64,000 nt of DNA from JASLDZ01 sp964242625 (GTDB taxonomy: Bacteria > Pseudomonadota > Alphaproteobacteria > Caulobacterales > Caulobacteraceae), in the NCBI GenBank assembly GCA_964242625.1, contig CAXTAO010000001.1:317050-381049 (forward strand), in the 5' to 3' direction. Of this stretch, positions 1 to 10,050 are shown in pieces. The notes beneath the pieces are model-generated. The model was not told the DNA's origin. It did no database searches and saw only the letters and a list, made by a program, of their open reading frames with translations. Made by a program: the position numbers and the translations under genes. The first letter of the stretch is position 1. The number at the start of each line of letters is the position of its first letter.

Positions 1-432
<432 letters not shown>

Positions 433-500
433 CCCGCTAGCCGACCAGGACGAACCGGGACATCCCGCGCCCAACTGCGCGGGACATCCCGAGACAACCG

Positions 501-532
501 CGACGCCCGCCGGGACACCCCGGCGGGCGTCG
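501..532 (+). terminator. Perfect hairpin after tuf
   Basis: Two exactly complementary 14-base arms (501-514 and 519-532) flank a four-base ACAC loop, 69 bases after the tuf stop. No T-run follows, which is common for terminators in very GC-rich genomes. A degenerate shorter inverted repeat built on GGGACATCCC lies just before it (468-490). It probably ends the tuf transcript. Confidence 0.7.
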
Positions 533-639
533 TCGCGTCCGGCGTCAGCCGGGTGAAATCGGCGTCATGACGGGCAATTAAGCTGCGGCCGGCGTGAGGG
601 GCGCCTAGCGTCGGCTCAGCCGCCCCGGAGTCCGCGCCG

Positions 640-1503
640 ATGAAGATCCCGCCCCTGTTCGCCTGCTTAGCCGTTGTCGGCCTCGCCACCTCCGCCCAAG
701 CGCAGCCTCGCGGCGGCCCTTCGGTCGACCTCTACGACGCGGCCGCCCGCATGGTGGTCGTCCCCGAGGCGCGGCGCGACGTCGACGTGCGGATCACGCC
801 GGGCGACGCGCGCCTGCCGCCCTTGCGCCCGAACCTGCAAGGCGGACGCGTGCGCATCGACGGCGGCCTCGCGCACCGGATCCGCGGCTGCGGCACATAC
901 GGCGCCAACTGGGGCCGGGCCGCCGAACCGCGCGTGCGAATCGAGGGCCTGGGGGAGGTGCCGCGCTCGGCCCTGCCGCTCGTGACCGTGCGCGTGCCCC
1001 TCGACGCGGCGGTGGGCGCGAGCGGCGCGGTGTGGGGCGAGGTCGGCCCGTCCGACTCGCTGGACCTCGCGCACGGCGGCTGCGGCGACTGGACCGTCGC
1101 GCCCGTGCGCGGCGCCTTCAACCTGTCGGTGGTGGGATCGGGCGATACGCGGGCCCGCACGGCCGGTTCGCTGCACCTCGCCGTCAACGGCTCGGGCGAC
1201 CTCGCGATGGAAGCGGTGCGCTCAGCCGACATCGCCATCCGCGGCTCGGGGGATGCCCACATCGGCCGGATCGACGGCCCGCTCGCCACATCCACGGCGG
1301 GATCGGGCGACATCCGCATCGACGGCGGACGCGCGCCCAACATGGCGGTACGCGTCGCGGGGTCGGGCGACGTCGTCTTCGGCGGCGAGGCGGGCGCGCT
1401 CTCGGCGCAGGTGGCGGGCTCGGGCGACGTGCACGTGGCGCGCGTGACCGGGCCGGTCTCCAAGCAGATCGCCGGCTCCGGCGAGGTGACGGTCGGCCGC
1501 TGA
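640..1503 (+). CDS. Secreted GIN-domain (DUF2807-type) beta-repeat protein
   Basis: The 287-residue product begins with a Sec signal peptide (about residues 1-21, ending SAQA-Q), so it should be exported. The C-terminal half contains seven GSGD/GSGE turns at residues 166, 184, 202, 221, 241, 260 and 279, spaced 18-20 residues, each followed by short alternating hydrophobic strands. This periodicity is typical of GIN/DUF2807 'auto-transporter adhesin head' domains, which fold as a right-handed beta solenoid. Cysteines 84 and 148 could pair. No catalytic motif is visible and the family's function is unknown. It is flanked by tuf and a convergent membrane protein gene, with no operon partner. 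Family call fairly sure; role unknown. Confidence 0.8.
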   Translation: MKIPPLFACLAVVGLATSAQAQPRGGPSVDLYDAAARMVVVPEARRDVDVRITPGDARLPPLRPNLQGGRVRIDGGLAHRIRGCGTYGANWGRAAEPRVRIEGLGEVPRSALPLVTVRVPLDAAVGASGAVWGEVGPSDSLDLAHGGCGDWTVAPVRGAFNLSVVGSGDTRARTAGSLHLAVNGSGDLAMEAVRSADIAIRGSGDAHIGRIDGPLATSTAGSGDIRIDGGRAPNMAVRVAGSGDVVFGGEAGALSAQVAGSGDVHVARVTGPVSKQIAGSGEVTVGR

Positions 1504-1516
1504 GGGGCGCGCCCGA

Positions 1517-2848
1517 TCAGCCGTGCACGAGGGGCTCGATCGGCGGGGTGAAGGGGTAGATCACGCCCCGGTCGCCCGGCCTCTGCGTCGGCAAGGGTGC
1601 GGTGGGCGTCGCGGGGCGGAAGATCAGCACCTCCTCGCCGCAGCGCGTCGCCAGAGCGCGGTGGCGCGCGTCCTCGACGAGGAGCCCCGGCGACACGTGC
1701 GGACGCACGCGCACGCCGCTGGCGTGGGAGCGCATGCAGATGTCGGCGGCTGGGTGCTCGACCGTGAGCGGGTCTACCACCACGAGCGTAGAGACGAGCT
1801 GACCCACCGCCAGCCCCGCCAGCACGCCTCGCCAGCCCATCACCGCCAGCGCCGCCGCGCCGAAGGGGAGGGCGGGGATCAGATAACTCGGGTCGATGGG
1901 GATCCAGAGAAAGAGCGCGAGGTGCAGGGCGGCGATGGCCGCGGCGAACAGGGCGAACGCCCCCGGCCGCCCCGCGCGCCCGGGCCGCGCCGCCGCGACC
2001 GCGCCCCGGCGGTCGAGCAAGAGCCAACCCGCGGCCGCCAGCGCGAGCGCGGGGAGCCCCAGGAACATGACGACCTTGTACGCCCATCGCGCCACGAGGC
2101 CCGCGCCGCCCTGATCGGTCGGGCGCGCGGCGTTCAGCCAGTCGAGCCGCAGGCCATGGGCGAACCAGACGGAAAGGTAGGGCAGGCCGGCGACGATGAA
2201 GGTCGCGGCCATGCAGGCGAGGAGGTGCAGTAGCGCGCGCGCGCCCGGAGCGCCGGAGCGGGCCCGCTCCAGGAGCACGAAGACGACGGCGAGCTCCGCG
2301 AGGCTGACGTAGAAGATGCGCGCGCCGGCGCTGAGACCGAGGAGGACGACGCCGCCCGCGTCCTCTCCCTCCGCCATGAGATAGAGCCCGGCGGAGAAGA
2401 GGCCGAACGCCACCATGTAGTCCATGGAGGTGGCCATAGCGATCAGCACCACGCCGTTGGCCAGGGTCGCGGCCAGGACCAACGCGCGGTGGCGCACGCC
2501 GTACAGGGCGAGCGTTCGCCAGAAAGCGGCAAGTCCAGCCGCGGCGCAGGCCAGCACCACGAGGTTGGAGCCGAGCGAGCCCAGCGCCAGCGCGGCCAGG
2601 CCTTCCGGCAGCTCCGCCACGACCGCGCCCTGGAAGCGCGACGGCAGGTAGACGTGCTCGGCCACCAACTGCTGCACGACGCGCACGATCGAGTAGGCGT
2701 CGTCGTCGAAGCCGTAGCCGTGGAGGACGCTCCATCCGCACCAGACGAGCGCGTAGGCCCCGACGAGCCCGGCCAGCGCCGCCTCCCAGGAGAGGCGCCC
2801 GGTCGAGGCGCTGGCGCGCAGGCGCGAGGACGAGGTGAGGACGGCCAT
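1517..2848 (-). CDS. Polytopic membrane protein, possibly GT-C glycosyltransferase-like
   Basis: The 443-residue product has about ten hydrophobic segments. After the first one (near residue 35) comes an acidic loop with GYGFDDDAYS, and the C-terminal 90 residues appear soluble. An acidic Asp-rich motif in the first extracytoplasmic loop of a many-helix protein is the hallmark of GT-C enzymes (ArnT/PMT-like), which use lipid-linked sugars, but no family motif beyond that can be read, so the substrate and even enzyme activity are guesses. It ends 13 bases from the stop of the convergent GIN gene and is transcribed away from the ribosomal operon. The ATG at 2848 gives a plausible short cytoplasmic N-terminus. 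Confidence 0.6.
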   Translation of the reverse strand: MAVLTSSSRLRASASTGRLSWEAALAGLVGAYALVWCGWSVLHGYGFDDDAYSIVRVVQQLVAEHVYLPSRFQGAVVAELPEGLAALALGSLGSNLVVLACAAAGLAAFWRTLALYGVRHRALVLAATLANGVVLIAMATSMDYMVAFGLFSAGLYLMAEGEDAGGVVLLGLSAGARIFYVSLAELAVVFVLLERARSGAPGARALLHLLACMAATFIVAGLPYLSVWFAHGLRLDWLNAARPTDQGGAGLVARWAYKVVMFLGLPALALAAAGWLLLDRRGAVAAARPGRAGRPGAFALFAAAIAALHLALFLWIPIDPSYLIPALPFGAAALAVMGWRGVLAGLAVGQLVSTLVVVDPLTVEHPAADICMRSHASGVRVRPHVSPGLLVEDARHRALATRCGEEVLIFRPATPTAPLPTQRPGDRGVIYPFTPPIEPLVHG

Positions 2849-2921
2849 GTCGGCTCCGTGGGCGACGACCCCAGGCTTAGCGGCGAAGCTCGACCAAGCG
2901 CTTAACGCGGCCTCCTCAGGG

Positions 2922-2950
2922 TTGACGCGCCGGGGTGCGGCGCATACACA
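2922..2950 (+). promoter_or_regulatory. Sigma70-like promoter of the ribosomal superoperon
   Basis: TTGACG (2922-2927) and TACACA (2945-2950) are separated by exactly 17 bases, a good housekeeping promoter in a stretch with no gene. Transcription would start near 2957, giving a leader of about 250 nt before rpsJ. Confidence 0.6.
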
Positions 2951-3205
2951 CCCGCTCTCCGTTGAATCGGCTGTGGCGTGAGAGCGCCAGACGCGGTTCG
3001 CAAAACACGGGCGCCCGTCACAGGGCGCGGGCCGGGCGGCGCAAGCCGCGTCGGCGCTTTCCGTTTGCGATTACCGCGTTCGTGGCCGGCTCCCCGGAGT
3101 GGTGCTGCGTTCGAGGCGTGTCGGGGCTTTGCCGCCCCAGGTCTTTGAACTGTTCACGCGTGGGTTCGCCGGCGACGGCGGTCTCGACGGAATTTTGAGA
3201 GCGAC
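2951..3205 (+). other. Long untranslated leader upstream of rpsJ
   Basis: This stretch holds no convincing gene. It contains several short GC-rich inverted repeats, for example GGGGC/GCCCC around 3125-3138 and GCGCCC/GGGCGC near 3011-3026, and ends with a weak ribosome binding region (TTTTGAGAGCGAC) before the rpsJ ATG. Long leaders before the S10 operon serve autoregulation by L4 in gammaproteobacteria; whether this one does is not shown by the sequence. Confidence 0.4.
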
Positions 3206-3514
3206 ATGGATCGTCAGAACATCCGCATCCGGCTCAAGGCCTTCGATCACCGGGTGCTGGATCACTCCACCCGCGAGATCGTGCAGACCGCCAAGCGCAC
3301 GGGCGCGACGGTGCGCGGGCCGATCCCGCTGCCCACGCTGATCGAGCGCTTCACCGTCAACCGCTCGCCCCACGTCGACAAGAAGAGCCGTGAACAGTTC
3401 GAAATCCGCACCCACAAGCGCGTGCTGGACATCGTCGATCCGACCCCGCAGACCGTCGATGCGCTGATGAAGCTCGACCTGTCGGCCGGCGTCGACGTCG
3501 AGATCAAGATCTAA
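3206..3514 (+). CDS. rpsJ: 30S ribosomal protein S10
   Basis: S10 sits in the 30S head and doubles as NusE in transcription antitermination. The 102-residue product has the family's full length and sequence (IRIRLKAFDHRVLD, GPIPLPT, SREQFEIRTHKR, LMKLDLSAGVDVEIKI). It is the first gene of the ribosomal superoperon and lies 14 bases upstream of rplC. Confidence 0.98.
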   Translation: MDRQNIRIRLKAFDHRVLDHSTREIVQTAKRTGATVRGPIPLPTLIERFTVNRSPHVDKKSREQFEIRTHKRVLDIVDPTPQTVDALMKLDLSAGVDVEIKI

Positions 3515-3528
3515 GAGCGCGACGCACC

Positions 3529-4290
3529 ATGCCTCAACACGCACACGTCCGCACCGGCGTCCTCGCCAAGAAGCTCGGCATGACGCGCTTTTTCGACGAC
3601 GCGGGCCAGCACGTCCCCGTGACCGTGCTCAGCCTCGAGGGCTGCCAGGTCACTGGCCACCGCACCGCCGACCGCGACGGCTATGTCGCCCTGCAGCTCG
3701 GCGCCGGCACGAAGAAGGCCAAGAACACCGCCCATCCGCTGCGCGCCCAGTTCGCCAAGGCGCAGGTCGAGCCCAAGGCGCACGTCACCGAGTTCCGCGT
3801 GTCGGGCGAAGACATGCTGCTCGAGCTCGGAGCCGAGATCTCGGCGGACCACTTCCTCCCCGGCCAGAAGGTCGACGTGCAGGGCACGACGATCGGCAAG
3901 GGCTTCGCCGGCGGCATGAAGCGCTGGAACTTCGGCGGTCTGCGCGCCACCCACGGCGTGTCGCTCTCCCATCGTTCGCTCGGCTCCACCGGCCAGCGAC
4001 AGGACCCGGGCAAGACCTTCAAGGGCAAGAAGATGGGCGGTCACCTCGGTGTCGAGACCGTCACCACCCAGAACCTCACCGTGTTCCGCGTCGACGCCGA
4101 GCGCGGGCTGATCATGATCCGCGGCGCTGTGCCCGGCTCCGAGGGCTCCTACGTCAAGGTGTCGGATGCGGTGAAGAAGACCGCGCCGGAGGGGCTTCCC
4201 GTGCCTGGCGGCGTGCGCAAGGTCGGGGCTGAGGCCGCGGCCGACGTCGCGCCCGCGAGCGAAACCACCAACGAAGGGGGCGAGGCGTGA
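3529..4290 (+). CDS. rplC: 50S ribosomal protein L3
   Basis: L3 nucleates 50S assembly near the peptidyl transferase centre. The 253-residue protein shows GVLAKKLGMTRFF at the start, the central loop with KGFAGGMKRWNFGGL and THGVSLSHR, and the GQRQDPGKTFKGKKMGGHLG segment that contains the Gln normally methylated by PrmB. The C-terminal 25 residues (VGAEAAADVAPASETTNEGGEA) are an acidic Ala-rich extension beyond the usual length. Its stop codon overlaps the rplD start by three bases. Confidence 0.98.
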   Translation: MPQHAHVRTGVLAKKLGMTRFFDDAGQHVPVTVLSLEGCQVTGHRTADRDGYVALQLGAGTKKAKNTAHPLRAQFAKAQVEPKAHVTEFRVSGEDMLLELGAEISADHFLPGQKVDVQGTTIGKGFAGGMKRWNFGGLRATHGVSLSHRSLGSTGQRQDPGKTFKGKKMGGHLGVETVTTQNLTVFRVDAERGLIMIRGAVPGSEGSYVKVSDAVKKTAPEGLPVPGGVRKVGAEAAADVAPASETTNEGGEA

Positions 4291-4943
4291 AGCTCAACGT
4301 CACCACGCTCGACGCGGCCTCCGCCGGCGAGATCGAACTCGACGACGCGATCTTCGGCCTGACCGAGATCCGCGGCGACATCCTGCAGCGTTGCGTGACC
4401 TGGCAGCTCGCCAAGCGCCGCGCCGGCACCCACAAGATCAAGACGCGCAACGAAGTCGCCCGCACGGGCAAGAAGATGTACAAGCAGAAAGGCACCGGCG
4501 GCGCCCGCCACGGTTCGCGCAAGGCGGCCCAGTTCGTCGGCGGCGCCAAGACGCACGGCCCGGTGAACCGCTCGCACGAGGTTTCGCTGCCCAAGAAGGT
4601 GCGTGCGCTTGCGCTGCGCCACGCGCTCTCCTCCAAGGCGCTCGCGGGGTCGATCGTCGTGCTGGACGTGGCGACCGTGGCCGAGCCCAAGACCGCGGCG
4701 CTGCGCACCCGCTTCGAGAAGCTGGGGCTCAAGAACGCGCTCGTGATCGCCGGCCCCGAGGTCGACGCCAACCTGAAGCTCGCCGCCCGCAACATCCCGC
4801 TGGTCGACGTGCTGCCCAACGCCGGCCTCAACGTCTACGACGTGCTGCGCCGCGACACGCTGGTGCTGACCCGCGCGGCGGTGGAGGCGATCTCGCTGCG
4901 ATTCGCCGACGAGGCGCGCGCGCCTGAGCAGGAGGCCGCGTGA
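4287..4943 (+). CDS. rplD: 50S ribosomal protein L4
   Basis: L4 binds 23S rRNA and lines the exit tunnel. The 218-residue product contains the typical extended-loop sequence RTGKKMYKQKGTGGARHGSRK. The start is a GTG that overlaps the rplC stop (GTGA), preceded by the purine-rich GGGGGCGAGG. The stop TGA overlaps the rplW ATG by one base. In E. coli L4 also represses the S10 operon through its leader; the long leader here would allow a similar circuit, but that is unproven. Confidence 0.97.
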   Translation: MKLNVTTLDAASAGEIELDDAIFGLTEIRGDILQRCVTWQLAKRRAGTHKIKTRNEVARTGKKMYKQKGTGGARHGSRKAAQFVGGAKTHGPVNRSHEVSLPKKVRALALRHALSSKALAGSIVVLDVATVAEPKTAALRTRFEKLGLKNALVIAGPEVDANLKLAARNIPLVDVLPNAGLNVYDVLRRDTLVLTRAAVEAISLRFADEARAPEQEAA

Positions 4944-5242
4944 TGGCCAACCCCACCGCCCGCCACTACGACGTGATCCTCTCGCCCCACATCACCGAGA
5001 AGGCGACCGTGCTCTCCGAGCAGAACAAGGTCGTCTTTCAGGTCGCCAAGGACGCCAGCAAGGACGAGATCGCCACCGCGGTCGAGTCGCTGTTCAACGT
5101 CCAGGTGGTCAAGGTCAACACCCTGATCCAGGAAGGCAAGACCAAGCGCTTCCGCGGGATCAAGGGCCGCCGCGCCGACGTGAAGAAGGCGATCGTGACG
5201 CTGGTCGAAGGCCAGTCCATCGACGTGACGACGGGTCTCTGA
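4943..5242 (+). CDS. rplW: 50S ribosomal protein L23
   Basis: L23 lies at the tunnel exit and docks SRP and trigger factor. The product is about 99 residues (ILSPHITEKAT, NKVVFQVAKDAS, KTKRFRGIKGRR). A GTG at 4940 and an ATG at 4943 are both in frame; AGGAGG at 4930-4935 is seven bases from the ATG but only four from the GTG, so the ATG is chosen. It overlaps the rplD stop as TGATG, suggesting translational coupling. Confidence 0.96.
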   Translation: MANPTARHYDVILSPHITEKATVLSEQNKVVFQVAKDASKDEIATAVESLFNVQVVKVNTLIQEGKTKRFRGIKGRRADVKKAIVTLVEGQSIDVTTGL

Positions 5243-5246
5243 CGCC

Positions 5247-6085
<839 letters not shown>

Positions 6086-6086
<1 letters not shown>

Positions 6087-6364
6087 TGACACGCTCCATC
6101 TGGAAGGGCCCGTTCGTCGACGGGTACCTGCTCGACAAGGCCGACGCCGCCCAGTCATCCGGGCGCAAGGACGTGATCAAGACCTGGTCGCGCCGCTCCA
6201 CCATCATGCCCAACTTCGTCGGCCTCACTTTCGGCGTCTACAACGGCCAGAAGCACGTGCCGGTGATGGTGTCGGAAGACATGGTGGGCATGAAGCTCGG
6301 CGAGTTCTCTCCCACGCGCACCTTCTACGGCCACGCGGCCGACAAGAAGGCGAAGAGGAAGTAA
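6086..6364 (+). CDS. rpsS: 30S ribosomal protein S19
   Basis: S19 binds 16S rRNA in the 30S head with S13. The start is the ATG overlapping the rplB stop (TGATG); longer in-frame upstream sequence is rplB read in another frame. The 92-residue product is standard (MTRSIWKGPFVDGYLL, TWSRRSTIMPNFVGLTFGVYNG, GEFSPTRTFYGH). Confidence 0.98.
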
Positions 6365-6365
6365 C

Positions 6366-6754
6366 ATGGCCAAGCAATCCAAGGGGCGTCGCGTCGACGC
6401 GGCCTCGGCGATGGCCAAGGTCGTCAACCTGCGCATCTCGCCGCGCAAGCTGGGCCTCGTCGCCCAGTCGATCCGCGGCCTGCCGGTGCAGCGCGCGCTG
6501 AACGAGCTCGAGTTCTCGCGCAAGCGCATCGCCGGCGATGTGCGCAAGGCGCTCTATTCGGCGATCTCCAACGCCGAGAACAACCACAACCTCGACATCG
6601 ACAGCCTGGTCGTGTCGGAGGCGTACGTGGGCAAGAACCTGATGATGAAGCGCTTCTCGGCCCGCGCACGCGGCCGGGCTTCGCGCATCGAGAAGCCGTT
6701 CAGCGAGATCACCGTCGTGGTTCGTGAGCTTGGCCAAGAGTCGGAGGCCGCCTG

Positions 6755-6755
<1 letters not shown>
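6366..6755 (+). CDS. rplV: 50S ribosomal protein L22
   Basis: L22 lines the nascent-peptide tunnel, where macrolide-resistance changes occur. The 129-residue product carries LRISPRKLGLVAQSIRG, the conserved AISNAENNHNLD segment and the beta-hairpin residues MKRFSARARGRASRI. One base separates it from rpsS, and its TGA overlaps the rpsC ATG. Confidence 0.98.
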
Positions 6756-7522
<767 letters not shown>

Positions 7523-7537
7523 GGAGCATAGAGGACC

Positions 7538-7984
7538 ATGCTTCTTCCCAAGAAGACCAAGTACCGCAAGCAGTTCAAGGGGCGCATCCATGGCGCCACC
7601 AAGGGCGGCTCCGCGCTGAACTTCGGCTCCTACGGCCTCAAGGCCCAGGAACCCGAGCGCATCACCGCGCGCCAGATCGAGGCTTGCCGCCGCGCGATCA
7701 CCCGCGAGATGAAGCGTCAGGGCCGCGTCTGGATCCGCATCTTCCCGGACCTGCCGGTCACCGACAAGCCCGCCGAAGTCCGCATGGGCAAGGGCAAGGG
7801 CGCCGTCGAGTACTGGGCCGCGCGCGTCGCCCCCGGCCGCATCATGTTCGAGATCGACGGCGTGCCGGACGACGTGGCGCGTCAGGCGCTGGCGCTCGGC
7901 GCGGCCAAGCTCCCGATCCGCACCAAGGTGGTCACCCGCCTCGACGCCGGGATCGTCGTCGACAACGTGGCGGAGGCCGCCTGA
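7538..7984 (+). CDS. rplP: 50S ribosomal protein L16
   Basis: L16 organises the A-site region of 23S rRNA. The 148-residue product starts MLLPKKTKYRKQFKGR and contains the conserved RQIEACRRAITREMKRQG and RMGKGKGAVEYWAA motifs; the latter holds the Arg hydroxylated by RoxA in some bacteria. GAGGAGCAT precedes the start. Its TGA overlaps the rpmC ATG. Confidence 0.97.
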   Translation: MLLPKKTKYRKQFKGRIHGATKGGSALNFGSYGLKAQEPERITARQIEACRRAITREMKRQGRVWIRIFPDLPVTDKPAEVRMGKGKGAVEYWAARVAPGRIMFEIDGVPDDVARQALALGAAKLPIRTKVVTRLDAGIVVDNVAEAA

Positions 7985-8178
7985 TGAAGATCGACGACGT
8001 GCGGGGCCTCACCCCCGACCAGCTGACCGAGAACCTGCTGAACCTCAAGAAGGAGCAGTTCAACCTGCGCTTCCAGCAGGCGACGGGTCAGATGGAGAAG
8101 ACCCACCGTTCCAACCTCGTCCGCAAGGACATCGCCCGCATCAAGACCGTCATGCGCAACAAGTCTGCGCAGGGCTGA
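7984..8178 (+). CDS. rpmC: 50S ribosomal protein L29
   Basis: L29 is a small helical protein near the tunnel exit that contacts trigger factor. The 64-residue product (LTPDQLTENLLNLKKEQFNL, ARIKTVMRNK) begins at the ATG overlapping the rplP stop. Length and sequence are typical of the family. Confidence 0.96.
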   Translation: MKIDDVRGLTPDQLTENLLNLKKEQFNLRFQQATGQMEKTHRSNLVRKDIARIKTVMRNKSAQG

Positions 8179-8188
8179 GGAGAGACCT

Positions 8189-8440
8189 ATGCCCAAGCGA
8201 ATCCTTGAAGGCGTGGTCGTTTCCGACAAGGGCGACAAGACCGTGGTCGTGCTCGTCGAGCGCACGTTCCAGCATCCGGTGATGAAGAAGCCGGTGCGGC
8301 GGTCGAAGAAGTACCACGCTCATGACGAGGGCAACACCTACCGTGCCGGCGAGCTCGCCCGCATCGTGGAGTGCGCGCCGAAGTCGAAGACGAAGACCTG
8401 GGAAGTGCTGCCCAAGGGCGGCGACCAGGCCTCCGCGTAA
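8189..8440 (+). CDS. rpsQ: 30S ribosomal protein S17
   Basis: S17 is an OB-fold primary 16S rRNA binder. The 83-residue product shows LEGVVVSDKGDKTVVVLVER, the conserved KKPVRRSKKYHAHD loop and the ECAPKSKTKTWEVL end. A GAGGAGA ribosome binding site lies seven bases upstream of the ATG. Confidence 0.97.
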   Translation: MPKRILEGVVVSDKGDKTVVVLVERTFQHPVMKKPVRRSKKYHAHDEGNTYRAGELARIVECAPKSKTKTWEVLPKGGDQASA

Positions 8441-8462
8441 GTTGATTAGGAAGGTCTGACAG

Positions 8463-8831
8463 ATGATCCAGATGCAGACTAACCTGGACGTGGCCGATAA
8501 TTCGGGCGCGCGCCGGGTCATGTGCATCAAGGTGCTCGGTGGAGCCGGGCGCCGGTATGCCGCGGTGGGCGATGTGATCGTCGCCTCCGTCAAGGAAGCC
8601 ATCCCGCGCGGCCGCGTGAAGAAAGGCGACGTCGTGCGCTGCATCGTGGTGCGCACCGCCAAGGACATCGCGCGTCGCGACGGCTCGACCATCCGCTTCG
8701 ACAAGTCGGCGGCGGTGATCGTGAACAAGCAGAACGAGCCGGTCGGCACCCGCATCTTCGGGCCCGTGCCGCGCGAGCTGCGCGCCAAGAACCACATGAA
8801 GATCATCAGCCTGGCCCCGGAGGTGATCTGA
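8463..8831 (+). CDS. rplN: 50S ribosomal protein L14
   Basis: L14 forms part of the intersubunit bridge and is the docking site of the silencing factor RsfS. The 122-residue sequence is highly conserved (MIQMQTNLDVADNSGARRVM, FDKSAAVIVNKQNEPVGTRI, GPVPRELR). Its stop overlaps the rplX start (TGATG). Confidence 0.98.
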   Translation: MIQMQTNLDVADNSGARRVMCIKVLGGAGRRYAAVGDVIVASVKEAIPRGRVKKGDVVRCIVVRTAKDIARRDGSTIRFDKSAAVIVNKQNEPVGTRIFGPVPRELRAKNHMKIISLAPEVI

Positions 8832-9145
8832 TGGCCGCCAAAATCAAGAAGGGCGACCGCGTCGTGCTCCTCACCGGGCGCGACAAGGGCCGCCAGGGCC
8901 AGGTGCTCAAGGTGATGCCCAAGGACGAGCGCTTGGTGGTTGAAGGCCTAAACATGGTCCAGCGCCACACCAAGCCGAGCCAGGGCGACCCCCAGGGCGG
9001 CATCAAGAACAAGGAAGCGTCGGTGCACGTGTCCAACGTGGCCATCGTCGACTCCCAGGGCGCGCCCACCCGCGTCGGCTTCCGCACGGAAGGCGACAAG
9101 AAGGTGCGCTTCGCCAAGACCACGGGTGAGACGATCAATGGTTGA
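8831..9145 (+). CDS. rplX: 50S ribosomal protein L24
   Basis: L24 initiates 50S assembly and has a KOW domain. The start is the ATG overlapping the rplN stop, giving 104 residues (IKKGDRVVLLTGRDKGRQGQ is the KOW motif; GGIKNKEASVHVSNV follows). The TGA lies eight bases inside the rplE start, so translation of the two is probably coupled. Confidence 0.97.
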   Translation: MAAKIKKGDRVVLLTGRDKGRQGQVLKVMPKDERLVVEGLNMVQRHTKPSQGDPQGGIKNKEASVHVSNVAIVDSQGAPTRVGFRTEGDKKVRFAKTTGETING

Positions 9146-9713
9146 CGTGAACACCACGACCGAAGAGCGGTACGTTCCCCGCCTCAAGACCGAGTACCAG
9201 GACCGCATCCGGGGCGTTCTGCGCGAGCAGTTCGGCTACACCAACGAGATGCAGGTGCCCAAGCTCGACAAGATCGTGATCAACATGGGCGTCGGCGAAG
9301 CGGTCAACGACTCGAAGAAGGTGGCCGCGGCGGTGAAGGACTTGACCGCGATCGCCGGCCAGAAGCCCGTGACCACCCGCGCCCGCAGGTCCGTCGCTCA
9401 GTTCAAGCTGCGCGAGGGGATGGTGATCGGGGCCAAGGTCACGCTGCGCAAGGAGCGGATGTACGAGTTCCTCGACCGGCTGGTGACTATCGCCCTGCCG
9501 CGGGTGAAGGACTTCCGCGGCCTGAACGGCAAGAGCTTCGACGGGCGGGGCAATTACGCCATGGGGCTCAAGGAGCACATCGTGTTCCCCGAGATCAACT
9601 ACGACCAGATCGATCAGATGTGGGGCATGGACATCGTCGTCTGCACCACGGCCAAGAGCGACGCGGAAGCCAAGGCGCTTCTGAAAGAGCTCCAGTTCCC
9701 GTTCGTGAACTGA
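9138..9713 (+). CDS. rplE: 50S ribosomal protein L5
   Basis: L5 binds 5S rRNA and contacts P-site tRNA. The ATG at 9138 gives 191 residues; an upstream ATG at 9126 would add only four codons inside rplX and is less likely. Conserved stretches are LDKIVINMGVGEAV, GQKPVTTRARRSVAQFKLREG and GRGNYAMGLKEHIVFPEI. The N-terminus (VDVNTTTEERYVPRLKTEY) is slightly longer than in E. coli. Confidence 0.97.
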   Translation: MVDVNTTTEERYVPRLKTEYQDRIRGVLREQFGYTNEMQVPKLDKIVINMGVGEAVNDSKKVAAAVKDLTAIAGQKPVTTRARRSVAQFKLREGMVIGAKVTLRKERMYEFLDRLVTIALPRVKDFRGLNGKSFDGRGNYAMGLKEHIVFPEINYDQIDQMWGMDIVVCTTAKSDAEAKALLKELQFPFVN

Positions 9714-9731
9714 GCGGGAAAGGACCACACC

Positions 9732-10037
9732 ATGGCTAAGAAGTCCGCGGTCAACCGCAACAAGATGGTCGCCCGTCTCGTCAAGCAGTACGCCGAGAAG
9801 CGCGAGGAGCTGAAGGCGATCGCCAACGACGACACCCGTCCTCTCGAGGACCGGTTCGACGCGCGCCTGCGTCTCGCCGAGCTGCCGCGCAACTCGTCGC
9901 CGGTGCGCTATCGCAACCGCTGCGACGTGACGGGCCGCCCGCGCGCGGTCTACCGCAAGTTCCACATGAGCCGTATCGCTCTGCGTGACCTGGGTTCGGC
10001 CGGCCAGGTGCCCGGCCTCGTCAAGTCGAGCTGGTGA
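9732..10037 (+). CDS. rpsN: 30S ribosomal protein S14 (zinc-free long form)
   Basis: S14 is a late-assembling 30S head protein. The 101-residue product (MAKKSAVNRNKMVARLVKQY, NRCDVTGRPRAVYRKFHMSR) is the long C-minus form, lacking the paired CXXC zinc ligands of the short form. AGGACC precedes the ATG. Flanked by rplE and rpsH as usual. Confidence 0.97.
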   Translation: MAKKSAVNRNKMVARLVKQYAEKREELKAIANDDTRPLEDRFDARLRLAELPRNSSPVRYRNRCDVTGRPRAVYRKFHMSRIALRDLGSAGQVPGLVKSSW

Positions 10038-10050
10038 GGGGAGGGGAGCA

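Noticed and set aside
433..639. tRNA genes after tuf or in other gaps
   Set aside because: No cloverleaf, TTCGA-type T-loop with matching acceptor stem, or CCA end was recognised in any gap; a tRNA scan would be decisive.
732..2741. Very long open frames antisense to real genes (for example 732-2741, 15837-17600, 17401-19350, 30673-32931 and 62377-63708 on the minus strand)
   Set aside because: They are Arg/Ala/His/Gly-rich translations mirroring genes with strong family matches on the other strand, as expected at over 70% GC; no motifs, no ribosome binding sites.
4940..4942. GTG at 4940 as the rplW start
   Set aside because: Only four bases from AGGAGG; the ATG at 4943 has better spacing and forms the usual TGATG overlap.
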